Shown piece after piece: positions 1 to 7,883 of a stretch of DNA of 64,000 nucleotides. This DNA is from JAXGYX01 sp040772065 (GTDB lineage: Bacteria; Bacillota; Clostridia; Saccharofermentanales; Fastidiosipilaceae). The translations under genes were made by a program, and so were the position numbers. The stretch is taken from contig JAXGYX010000001.1 in NCBI GenBank assembly GCA_040772065.1, positions 2,046,001 through 2,110,000 of the forward strand, given 5' to 3'. Positions within the stretch are counted from its first letter, which is position 1; every line of letters begins with the position of its first letter. The notes beneath the pieces were generated by a model that did not search any database, had not been told where the DNA came from, and saw only the letters and a list, made by a program, of their open reading frames with translations.

Positions 1-128
1 TGACCGGGCAGGTTCCCCCTTTGCTGTTGGATGACAAACGTCGCGGCGAGATGGAAAGGAAAGCCGGATCGCTGGCGATGCCGGACGCCGTGGATCAGAT
101 TTTCAAAGAACTGGAAGCCCTGTTTTGA
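1..128 (+). CDS. murG: MurG C-terminus (partial)
   Basis: Only the last 41 codons lie in the window; the gene enters from the left and stops at TGA 126-128. The readable tail (TGQVPPLLLDDKRRGEMERK, then a short helix ending KELEALF) resembles the C-terminal helices of the UDP-GlcNAc lipid I transferase MurG, which makes lipid II at the membrane. Position directly before ftsQ/divIB and ftsZ supports this, since murG commonly precedes divIB in Bacillota. The fragment is too short for certainty; another glycosyltransferase-like tail cannot be excluded. Confidence 0.55.
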   Translation, partial: TGQVPPLLLDDKRRGEMERKAGSLAMPDAVDQIFKELEALF

Positions 129-202
129 TTGATTTGCGTCACGCCGATTTACACTATACCGATTTATAAATGGATGAGAGAATAATATGAAAGTGATTCA
201 AG

Positions 203-1204
203 GTGATCGTGTTGAGGGAAGTCAGACCGGAGAAACAAAAAAATAATCAAACCGGTCGGCGACCACCACAGTCGACGGAAGGGGTGGTTCGACATGCCAA
301 GAACGCCCGCCGGTCGACACGGGACGAGACGAACACGTCACTGCGCAAATATCGTCAAATTCAAAGTGAAATCCGTCGCCGCCTGATTTGGCGATTTATC
401 GTCACATTTTCGCTGCTGGCGGTGATCGCGATTTGTGTCTGGCTGTTGCCTTGGTTTCGGATTCAGCGCTATGTGGTCGAAGGCAACACCTTCCACTCCA
501 CGGCGGATATTGTCGAGCGGGCGGGGGTGCCGACGGACACGCATCTGATAAACGCTCTAAGTGGCTCTTTCAAGCAAATCATTTCGGGCCGGTCGGTGGA
601 CGCCGAAGAACGGCTGTATGAATTGCTGCCTGAGGCTGAGTCTATTTCCTGTGTTGTCAGTTTTCCGTCCACTTTGCGGATTGAGATTGAAGAACGGACC
701 CCGCAGTATCGCTATATGGGTGAGTCCGGTTGGACAATGATTGACTCCGCGGGCAAGGTCATCATCACAGGTGTGGCCGATCCGCCTTCGGGGGTACCAG
801 AATATCGTGGCGATATCGATGCGGTCCGGGGTAAAAAAGAAGGCGAGCAACTGCCGTCGGCGCGCGCCGAGCTGGCGCGGAAGACGGCACTGCTCAGGAG
901 TGATTTGCGTCGGCAGGATGAGGAATCAAAAGATGGCTGGACGCTTGCCGACGATCTTGCAAGTGTCAGTTTGGAAAATGGACAGGTTTTATTCAATTTG
1001 GATCTAAGTGGTGAGCCGCGCATGACCGACTCTATGGTGGAGGAGCATGGCAGGATTTTATTCAAACTGGATCCTGAAGATGAAGACGCTGAGGAGGCGT
1101 TGCTCTGGGTGCGAAATGTGGTGCGCGGCGGAGCGTTGACCGGCCTGGGAGATGGAAGAATCGATTTGTCAGGTAAACAAAAGGTCTTCGTGCCGGATCC
1201 CTGA
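203..1204 (+). CDS. ftsQ: Cell division protein FtsQ/DivIB
   Basis: Bitopic division protein of the FtsQ/DivIB family, which links the divisome (with FtsL/DivIC and FtsB) to septal wall synthesis. The 333-residue product has a basic, probably disordered cytoplasmic tail (1-60), one membrane segment (about 62-83) and an extracellular POTRA-type domain beginning FRIQRYVVEGN (about 85-165), followed by a charged region. It sits between murG and ftsZ. The start is uncertain: GTG 203 and GTG 209 lack a clear ribosome binding site, while ATG 187 has GGATGAGAG upstream but is in another frame and stops at 246, just after an A7 run (see findings). Confidence 0.85.
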   Translation: MIVLREVRPEKQKNNQTGRRPPQSTEGVVRHAKNARRSTRDETNTSLRKYRQIQSEIRRRLIWRFIVTFSLLAVIAICVWLLPWFRIQRYVVEGNTFHSTADIVERAGVPTDTHLINALSGSFKQIISGRSVDAEERLYELLPEAESISCVVSFPSTLRIEIEERTPQYRYMGESGWTMIDSAGKVIITGVADPPSGVPEYRGDIDAVRGKKEGEQLPSARAELARKTALLRSDLRRQDEESKDGWTLADDLASVSLENGQVLFNLDLSGEPRMTDSMVEEHGRILFKLDPEDEDAEEALLWVRNVVRGGALTGLGDGRIDLSGKQKVFVPDP

Positions 1205-1281
1205 GCGATGGGACTGGAAATGTTTGTCAAAGCCAAAGAATCGCCAGGCGCGGGCCGACGGAAGATCGATTTTTTAATTTG

Positions 1282-1310
1282 TTGACTATTTCAATTTTTT
1301 TGCGTAATCT
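1282..1310 (+). promoter_or_regulatory. Candidate ftsZ promoter P1
   Basis: A TTGACT -35 box (1282-1287), 17-bp spacer and TAATCT -10 box (1305-1310) lie in the AT-rich gap between ftsQ and ftsZ. The -35 is near consensus and the -10 is weak. It would give ftsZ transcription independent of the upstream mur/ftsQ genes. Confidence 0.4.
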
Positions 1311-1378
1311 TTACAATCATATTGCATTTGTGGTGTGATGAAGGTATATATTTAGATAAAGTGACGGACATTGTTCTG

Positions 1379-1407
1379 TTGTTTCCAAAATGTGCTTGGT
1401 GTAAAAT
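1379..1407 (+). promoter_or_regulatory. Candidate ftsZ promoter P2
   Basis: TTGTTT (1379-1384), a 17-bp spacer and TAAAAT (1402-1407) form a second sigma-A-like promoter about 60-80 bp before the ftsZ start. Several promoters before ftsZ are usual in bacteria. Read by eye only. Confidence 0.4.
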
Positions 1408-1466
1408 GTACTTCGTATTTGCTTTTGTGGATAATTGAACTGTGAAGGAAAAAGCGCATATTCTTC

Positions 1467-2987
1467 ATGGTGAAAGGGGTTGAAGAATTGACAGACGATA
1501 TAATCAAAAATCCAATTGGATTTGCGACGAATAACGACACGTTGGCTGTGATTAAAGTGATTGGTGTGGGTGGCGGCGGATGCAACGCGGTCGACCGCAT
1601 GATTCTCAGCGGTGTCAAGGGGATCGATTTTATAACGATCAATACAGATCATCAGGCTCTGGATCGTTCTCACGCAACCAATCAGATTCAAATCGGCGAG
1701 AAGCTGACCAAAGGGCTTGGAGCCGGGGCGAATCCCGAAATTGGAACGCGTGCGGCGATGGAGTCCAAGGACGAGATCGCTGACATGATCAAAGGCACCG
1801 ACATGTTGTTCATCACCGCGGGAATGGGCGGTGGAACGGGGACCGGCGGAACTCCCGTGGTGGCGCAGATCGCCAAGGAGATGGGCATTCTCACAGTTGG
1901 TGTTGTGACCCGCCCCTTTAGCTTTGAAGGCGCGCAGCGCAGAATCAACGCCGAGTCCGGCATCCGGGAACTCGAGCAATATGTCGACTCATTGATTGTC
2001 GTGCCCAATGACAAGCTGCTTGAGATGGCCGACGAGGAGACCTCGCTGCAGGACTCGTTCGCCATGGCGGATACTGTCTTGAAGTACGGTGTCTCAGGTA
2101 TATCAGACCTTGTGGCGGTGCCGGGCCTGATCAATCTGGATCTTGCCGACGTGCGACGTGTCATGGTTGGAGCGGGCATTTGCCACATGGGCATTGGCCG
2201 TGCCACCGGTGAGGACCGCGCCGACATCGCGATCGATGACGCTTTGCATAGTCCGTTGCTTGACACCTCGATCGAGGGGGCCAACCGCATCATTGTCAAT
2301 TTTACCGGAGGCAAGGACCTTCGTCTTAAAGAGGTCAGCAAAGCGTCCGCCATGGTGCGTGACAGCGCCTCTCCCAGCGCGGATATCATCATCGGCGCGG
2401 TGATTGACGAGAACATGGGCGACGAGCTCATGATCACTGTCATCGCCTCCAGCTTTGGCGAGATCGAGGAACCGATTGAACAGGAAGAAAGCGCCGCGTT
2501 TACGGGTGGGGGATTCACCCCTTTTGAGCCAGCCCCGTCCGAGGAGGATGTTCCGGACTTTTTGAAAGCGGACAGTGTTCAGGCGACACCCCTGAGGTCC
2601 GAATCCTCGGCACAGGTCCCGTCCAAGCCGATTGGCCGGTCGACGGAACCGGGTCCTACTGTTCCCTCTTTTATGGAACAGGATTACCGCAAAGGCGGGG
2701 CGAGACCGGTTGAGCGCGATATGAATATCTTGGATCGGCAGCCGACACCCGAACGGGTCGGCCGCCCGCCGAAATCTCAGTCCAATGTCCGACGTGAGCC
2801 CCAACGACCGACGACGCGCGGCGTGGATTTTTCCGCCGGAACATCGACCGAACGGACATCGTCCCCCCCAACCCCGCCGGCGCCGGCTGCGCGCAAAGAA
2901 CGCAAAGCTGAAAGTAAACGTGGCGGCAAGGTGACGAAAATTTTGCCCTGGTTCTTCGATGACGATGACGATCATTATGAAGATTGA
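1467..2987 (+). CDS. ftsZ: Cell division GTPase FtsZ
   Basis: Tubulin-like GTPase that forms the Z ring. The nucleotide-binding GVGGGGCNAVDRM (about 33-45) and the tubulin signature GGGTGTGG (about 121-128) are intact. A long, Pro/Arg-rich linker (about 345-485) precedes a C-terminal peptide KVTKILPWFF and a strongly acidic tail DDDDDHYED. Length of about 506 residues is longer than the usual 380-400 because of the linker. ATG 1467 gives the longest frame, but TTG 1488 has an ideal AAAGGGG eight bases upstream and may be the true start. No ftsA lies between ftsQ and ftsZ; the 262-bp gap holds only promoter-like sequence. Confidence 0.97.
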   Translation: MVKGVEELTDDIIKNPIGFATNNDTLAVIKVIGVGGGGCNAVDRMILSGVKGIDFITINTDHQALDRSHATNQIQIGEKLTKGLGAGANPEIGTRAAMESKDEIADMIKGTDMLFITAGMGGGTGTGGTPVVAQIAKEMGILTVGVVTRPFSFEGAQRRINAESGIRELEQYVDSLIVVPNDKLLEMADEETSLQDSFAMADTVLKYGVSGISDLVAVPGLINLDLADVRRVMVGAGICHMGIGRATGEDRADIAIDDALHSPLLDTSIEGANRIIVNFTGGKDLRLKEVSKASAMVRDSASPSADIIIGAVIDENMGDELMITVIASSFGEIEEPIEQEESAAFTGGGFTPFEPAPSEEDVPDFLKADSVQATPLRSESSAQVPSKPIGRSTEPGPTVPSFMEQDYRKGGARPVERDMNILDRQPTPERVGRPPKSQSNVRREPQRPTTRGVDFSAGTSTERTSSPPTPPAPAARKERKAESKRGGKVTKILPWFFDDDDDHYED

Positions 2988-3021
2988 GAAGACTTAGGAA
3001 TTAACAACAAGGGAGCCCGGA

Positions 3022-3555
3022 ATGAAATGTCCATACTGCGCTCATGATCAGGATAAAGTGGTTGATTCCCGTCCCACTGATGAGGGGACGGCCGTACGAC
3101 GCCGCAGGGAATGCCTTTCCTGCGGCTCGCGTTTTACCACTTATGAGAAAATCGAATCATACCCATTGATTGTCATTAAACGGCATGGAGAGCGCGAGCC
3201 GTTTGATCTTGACAAGATTATCATGGGTATGACCAAGGCCTGTGAGAAACGTACAATTTCGGCGGCGACCATCGACCGCGCCGCCAAAGAGATCGAAAAC
3301 ACAATTCGCAACTCCTTGAAGCGAGAGGTTTCTTCGGATGAGGTCGGCGAATTGGTGATGGAGCAGCTCAAGATGATTGACCAGGTCGCCTATGTTCGGT
3401 TCGCTTCTGTGTACAGGGAATTTAAAGACGTTGAATCCTTCCTGGCGGAGTTGCAGACCTTGCTTGGCAAAACTGACCATGGGGTGGACGCTTTTGAGTC
3501 TTCCGATGAGATTTCATCACAATCTCAGATGGAGGAGAATGATGACACAGAATAA
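3022..3555 (+). CDS. nrdR: Transcriptional repressor NrdR
   Basis: Repressor of ribonucleotide reductase genes that senses ATP/dATP. The 177-residue product has the N-terminal zinc ribbon (C3, C6, C31, C34, with the diagnostic RRRECLSCGSRFTTYE) and an ATP-cone domain (about 49-139). It is slightly longer than the usual 150-160 residues because of a Ser/Asp/Glu-rich tail. ATG 3022 follows GGGAG. It is placed after ftsZ and its stop overlaps the ribosome binding site and near-start of the response regulator, suggesting co-transcription. Confidence 0.96.
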   Translation: MKCPYCAHDQDKVVDSRPTDEGTAVRRRRECLSCGSRFTTYEKIESYPLIVIKRHGEREPFDLDKIIMGMTKACEKRTISAATIDRAAKEIENTIRNSLKREVSSDEVGELVMEQLKMIDQVAYVRFASVYREFKDVESFLAELQTLLGKTDHGVDAFESSDEISSQSQMEENDDTE

Positions 3556-4306
3556 GAACAATCCAACCCAGCCTCCCTTTCTTCTGCCCGACATCAAGCC
3601 GCCACTCAAAGTGCTGTTGGTAGACGATGACGAGAATATCATTGAGCTGTTGACACTATATTTGGAAAAAGAAGGCTATGAGGTCAGCAGTTGCCTGGAC
3701 GGGGATTTGGCGATGGACGCGTTTCGCGACGTCGAGCCCGATGTCGTATTGCTCGACCTGATGTTGCCGGGGCGCGATGGATACGATATTTGTCGTGACA
3801 TCCGCAAAGAATCGGATGTGCCTGTTATCATGTTGACCGCCCGCGGAGACACGCTGGACAAGGTGGTCGGCCTGGAGTTGGGCGCCGATGACTATGTCCA
3901 AAAGCCGTTTGACAGCAAAGAGCTGCTGGCGCGTGTGCGCGCAGTGCTGCGCCGCGCGCACAAAAGCGTTGAGGCCGACGACGAGGAACAGATTTCAGAG
4001 GCTGTTTCTTTTCCGCTGCTCCAAATTGATAAAGCGCAGTACCGTGTGGAGATAAACGGAAAACAGGTGGAAATGCCACCTAAAGAGCTGGAACTGCTCT
4101 ATTTTTTCGCAACCCATCCAAATCGCGTATTCACTCGAGAACAGCTGCTGGCCAGCGTCTGGGGATATGATTTTTTTGGAGCCTCCCGCACGGTCGACGT
4201 GCATGTGAAGCGGATCCGCGAAAAGATTGAGGAGGTGGGCGTGTCTTTGCCCTGGAGCATTAAAACCGTATGGGGAGTGGGCTACAAATTTGAAACGGAA
4301 ACCTGA
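3542..4306 (+). CDS. OmpR/PhoB-family response regulator
   Basis: Two-component response regulator of 254 residues. The receiver domain (about 22-135) has the acidic pocket DDDE, phospho-acceptor D72 in LLDLMLPGRDG, T99 and K121; the C-terminal winged helix (about 155-254) ends in the typical SIKTVWGVGYKFE. ATG 3542 is chosen because GGAGG lies six bases upstream; ATG 3539 is too close. It begins inside the end of nrdR and is followed at once by its histidine kinase. Sequence does not reveal the stimulus; it is of the PhoP/WalR/ResD type. Confidence 0.93.
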   Translation: MTQNKNNPTQPPFLLPDIKPPLKVLLVDDDENIIELLTLYLEKEGYEVSSCLDGDLAMDAFRDVEPDVVLLDLMLPGRDGYDICRDIRKESDVPVIMLTARGDTLDKVVGLELGADDYVQKPFDSKELLARVRAVLRRAHKSVEADDEEQISEAVSFPLLQIDKAQYRVEINGKQVEMPPKELELLYFFATHPNRVFTREQLLASVWGYDFFGASRTVDVHVKRIREKIEEVGVSLPWSIKTVWGVGYKFETET

Positions 4307-4313
4307 GCGATCG

Positions 4314-5846
4314 GTGGACGCGCTGAAAGAATCGTTCAGAGTCAAGACGGTTCTTAAATCGCCACGGACCAAGACTGTCGCCATCTTGGCTTTTGCGGTT
4401 CTTTTTGTTTTTTTGACGCTGATGTATACCTATCGAATGGAAACAGATCGGTTTCTGATCGATATGCAGGGCAGACAGTTGACTGAATTATCCAATGAAC
4501 TACATGGCCGGATTTTTGATGAGGTGAATTCGGAAAGGCCGAATGTCGCCGCACTCGAAAAGGATATTCGCTTTATCGGGCGAAGCTCGGACGCCTTCGT
4601 TTGGCTTGTTAAGCCGGATGGTGAGATTGAATACAGCACGGCGTTCCCCGCGGGGGTGTCCGAAAGACTCGAGAAACGACCGGATGGTCAGATGGCCCTG
4701 CCTGATGTTTTTGTTGGCGTCGACCTGCCCGCGGACGGATTGCTGATTTCCGGTGGAAACTACCTGGGACTCTTTCAAGATGACGGCCATATCTGGTTGT
4801 CCTATGTGCGCCCGATCCACAATTTGTCGAATCAAGTGATCTATATCTTGCAGTTGCACAAACCCTTTGACCGGCGCAATGAACGAGGCTGGATATTTTT
4901 CAACGGCATGGGATTCTCCCTGATCATTTCATTCGCGCTCACATTCATATTTATAATGATCGCCTCCTATAACCTCAACAAACCTCTTAAGACGCTGGCC
5001 GCCGCCGCTGAACGTGTCGCACGCGGCGATCTTTCCGCCCGTGTCCCTGAACCAAGCTACACTGACACGGATGAGGGGATGCTCTGGGTGCGAGACGAGA
5101 TCTCGGTGCTGAACCACACTTTCAACGACATGGTGGAACAACTTGAGCACCTGAACACCGATCGTCGGGATTTGATGGCTTGTATTTCGCACGATTTGCG
5201 CACTCCGCTTACCTCTATCGGCGGATTCATCGGTGGCATGTTGGACGGCACCATTCCCCCCGATAAATATTCCCGATACCTGAGGATTGTGCAAAATGAG
5301 ACACGCCGACTGGCCGGGATGGTCGAGCAAATTCACGAGATGGTCACACTTGAATCAGATGGAATTCACTACGAAATCCAACCACTTAATATATACGAAT
5401 TAATCAGCAGTGCGGTGACCGGACTGGAGACTCAACTGCTGTCGAAGCATATCACGGTCCAGACGACATTCAGCGAAGATATGCAGTCGGAGTTGATGGT
5501 GCTGGGTGACAAGGTACAGCTTCAGCGTGTGCTGGTCAATTTGATCACCAACGCGATCAAGTTCACGCCTGACGGAGGTGTGATTGCCATTTCCACCTCC
5601 CATGCGAAACACTCCGAGTATATAACCGTCACGGTCGAGGACTCGGGTGTCGGATTGGAAAAACAAGACATCGGCAATGTGTTTAACCGTTTTTTCAAAG
5701 AAGATCGCTCACGGGGTGGCAACACAGGTAGCGGGCTTGGACTTTATATCGTCAAGAACATCCTTAGCGCGCACGGCCAGCGGATCTGGGCGGGCAACAG
5801 CAAGATGGGTGGAGCGAAATTCACCTTCACCCTGCAGATCGCCTGA
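4314..5846 (+). CDS. Membrane sensor histidine kinase
   Basis: Partner kinase of the preceding regulator. From GTG 4314 the product has about 510 residues: membrane segment 1 (21-40), an extracellular sensor region (about 41-195), membrane segment 2 (about 198-220), a HAMP linker, the HisKA box ACISHDLRTPLTSIGG (phospho-His near 292) and a HATPase domain with N box NLITNAIKFTPDGG, DSGVGL, and SGLGLYIVKNI. The start is ambiguous: TTG 4290, inside the regulator gene, is also in frame; neither has a strong ribosome binding site. The 3' end overlaps the convergent lipoprotein gene by 20 bp. Confidence 0.93.
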   Translation: MDALKESFRVKTVLKSPRTKTVAILAFAVLFVFLTLMYTYRMETDRFLIDMQGRQLTELSNELHGRIFDEVNSERPNVAALEKDIRFIGRSSDAFVWLVKPDGEIEYSTAFPAGVSERLEKRPDGQMALPDVFVGVDLPADGLLISGGNYLGLFQDDGHIWLSYVRPIHNLSNQVIYILQLHKPFDRRNERGWIFFNGMGFSLIISFALTFIFIMIASYNLNKPLKTLAAAAERVARGDLSARVPEPSYTDTDEGMLWVRDEISVLNHTFNDMVEQLEHLNTDRRDLMACISHDLRTPLTSIGGFIGGMLDGTIPPDKYSRYLRIVQNETRRLAGMVEQIHEMVTLESDGIHYEIQPLNIYELISSAVTGLETQLLSKHITVQTTFSEDMQSELMVLGDKVQLQRVLVNLITNAIKFTPDGGVIAISTSHAKHSEYITVTVEDSGVGLEKQDIGNVFNRFFKEDRSRGGNTGSGLGLYIVKNILSAHGQRIWAGNSKMGGAKFTFTLQIA

Positions 5847-6933
5847 CAAGATGATTCACACGAGTTTGCGGGTCGGATTCACCGGTGGTGTTTTCGGATT
5901 CACTCTCCATGATTGTGAACAAGACTTCGGATATCATGCTTTGTGGTGTGATGTCATCGACTTGATGAATTCCATATGGTTTTAGCAGGCGGTACGTTCC
6001 GGCGGGGAGATGTTCCGGTAAGGTGAAGGTGATCCGTTTTTCCTGGCCACTCTCCAAGGTGATTGATTCCGCATTCCATTTGTGAACAGTGACAGCGAGT
6101 GGGACGTCGTGCCAGCCATCCAGTATCTGACGCTCTAAATAGAACTCATCGGTCATCAGGCCGATCGCCTCGCTCGTGTTGTTGTTTTTCATGGAAAAGG
6201 TTAGTGATTCACCGGCAAGATAGGCCTGCCGGTCACAAGAGAGCGCCAGGTCGTATGGATTTTCGAGCAGCAGGGTGTCCGCGTTCCGTGCGCCGCTTGG
6301 CAAGGATACCGACAATTCACGTCGCTCGGGCGTTTCGTCGCGTAAAATGATATATGATTTCACGATTCTCAATCGTGTGGTGTCGACAGATGTCTCCAGC
6401 TGATATTGATCCAGATTAAAAACCTGTTCCCAGCTTGAACCGGCGACCACCTCATAGGACTTATCACGAAACGACGGGCCACCTGACCCGCCGCCGGAGA
6501 GAAACAGCGACCGCCAGTGACCGTCCGCCACACCTTGGATATCAAAATCCTCGCCGATGAAAATCGACCGGTCCGGCTGATTGTTTTTGATCCGCACACG
6601 CAGAATTTTGTTGCCGTGCAAGTCATAGGGAATACAGGACAGCCAAACATTTCCGTCAAAGTCGCTGAGCATTTCATTGTTGGAGTACTGTGCCAAAGGA
6701 TAGGAGCGGATCAGCTCCGCATGTGCCCGGTCGATCTTCCCGGGCTCTGTCTCGTCAGCCATTTTGTCCAGGATCGTGTGACTTTCCGAGGATGCGGTGC
6801 CCTGATTGGAGGTGGTATTCACCGCGGAAGTCTCGCTGTGCGAACCTGTCCGTTCGGTGGCTGAACAGCCGACCGACGCTAAAAACAGGGCGACAATCAT
6901 TGTGTAAATCATAAGTAGGCTTGACAGCTTCAC
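5827..6933 (-). CDS. Lipoprotein with Ig-like domain
   Basis: Secreted lipoprotein of 368 residues: lipoprotein signal peptide with a slightly atypical lipobox (ASVG before C23), then a Ser/Thr-rich spacer and a mixed region (about 60-240). The C-terminal part reads as a bacterial Ig-like fold of the kind that starts YLAGESLTFSMKNN and contains LERQILDGWHDVPL and LPAGTYRLLKPYG. Such domains occur in cell-surface lipoproteins of unknown role in Bacillota. It is transcribed toward, and overlaps by 20 bp, the histidine kinase gene. No enzyme motif is visible. Confidence 0.75.
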   Translation of the reverse strand: MKLSSLLMIYTMIVALFLASVGCSATERTGSHSETSAVNTTSNQGTASSESHTILDKMADETEPGKIDRAHAELIRSYPLAQYSNNEMLSDFDGNVWLSCIPYDLHGNKILRVRIKNNQPDRSIFIGEDFDIQGVADGHWRSLFLSGGGSGGPSFRDKSYEVVAGSSWEQVFNLDQYQLETSVDTTRLRIVKSYIILRDETPERRELSVSLPSGARNADTLLLENPYDLALSCDRQAYLAGESLTFSMKNNNTSEAIGLMTDEFYLERQILDGWHDVPLAVTVHKWNAESITLESGQEKRITFTLPEHLPAGTYRLLKPYGIHQVDDITPQSMISEVLFTIMESESENTTGESDPQTRVNHLVRRSAG

Positions 6934-7091
6934 GGCAATGGTTCCTTTCCCGGATCGTTCTATTTTAGAATAATACCTGGACCGGTTTATGGCAACGCAA
7001 AAAATGCGTTGAGCTGAAACTGTCGCTCCACGAAATAGAGCGCGATAATATCGTATAATGCCAATGAATCATACTCTCGGACAATAAGTCA

Positions 7092-7868
7092 TTGACTCAG
7101 TCTAAGCAGAACAGCTTGCGATCGGAAAGGAAACACAAATTGGAAAAGGCGAATGGATACCACAGTGATGAATCAGCGGATCAAAAACGTGATCGCTGTG
7201 AACGAATCATAGATGGGCTGATTCAACACTATGGCATGCAGGTGTGCACATTGGATTATCGTGAGGACGCCTGGAAACTATTGGTTGGTGGGATTTTGGC
7301 CACTCAATGCACCGACGAACGTGTGAATCGAATCACCCCGGAATTATTTCAGGATTTCCCGGGCATCGAGGAGATCGCCGCCTCCTCACCGCCACAAATC
7401 GAACCATACATCAAGAGTTGCGGACTGTTTCGTAACAAAGCGAAAAATATTCATGGTTCGGCGGTGAAGATTCTGGCCGATTTTGCCGGCGATGTGCCGC
7501 AGACACGGGAAGACCTGATGACGTTGCCCGGTGTGGGGCGAAAAATCGCCAATTTGCTTTTAGGGGACGTGTTTGGTCAGCAGGCGATCGTGGTCGATAC
7601 CCACTGCGGACGAATTTCCCGCCTGCTTGGTCTGTCCGAGTATAAGGATCCACTACGTGTGGAACGCGATCTGATGGACTGTGTGCCGCACAGACACTGG
7701 ACGGATTGGGGACATCTGATGGTCGCCCATGGCAGAGAGATCTGCGTCGCCCGCAGACCACAGTGCGGGCGCTGTCCTGTGCGAAAAGAGTGCGCAACCG
7801 GAATCCTTTTCACCGAACCGTTGGATGATTCAGACAATGCCCCGGCAGCCCTGCCCGTTGGAGAATAA
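7092..7868 (+). CDS. nth: Endonuclease III
   Basis: DNA glycosylase/AP lyase of base excision repair acting on oxidised pyrimidines. The 258-residue product shows the helix-hairpin-helix LPGVGRKIANLLLG with its catalytic lysine, the catalytic Asp in VDTHCGRISRLLGL, and a [4Fe-4S] cluster loop with spacing C-x6-C-x2-C-x5-C (CVARRPQCGRCPVRKEC). The N-terminus is about 30 residues longer than usual and begins at TTG 7092; a later start is possible. recG follows 15 bp downstream, giving a repair pair. Confidence 0.95.
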   Translation: MTQSKQNSLRSERKHKLEKANGYHSDESADQKRDRCERIIDGLIQHYGMQVCTLDYREDAWKLLVGGILATQCTDERVNRITPELFQDFPGIEEIAASSPPQIEPYIKSCGLFRNKAKNIHGSAVKILADFAGDVPQTREDLMTLPGVGRKIANLLLGDVFGQQAIVVDTHCGRISRLLGLSEYKDPLRVERDLMDCVPHRHWTDWGHLMVAHGREICVARRPQCGRCPVRKECATGILFTEPLDDSDNAPAALPVGE

Positions 7869-7883
7869 TGTTGCGGAGATGAC

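Noticed and set aside
712..1236. Long antisense frame opposite ftsQ
   Set aside because: Overlaps a gene with clear domains, no ribosome binding site, and composition typical of a shadow frame (Ser/Pro/Arg-rich).
1688..2518. 276-codon antisense frame opposite ftsZ
   Set aside because: Shadow of the highly conserved ftsZ; no family features.
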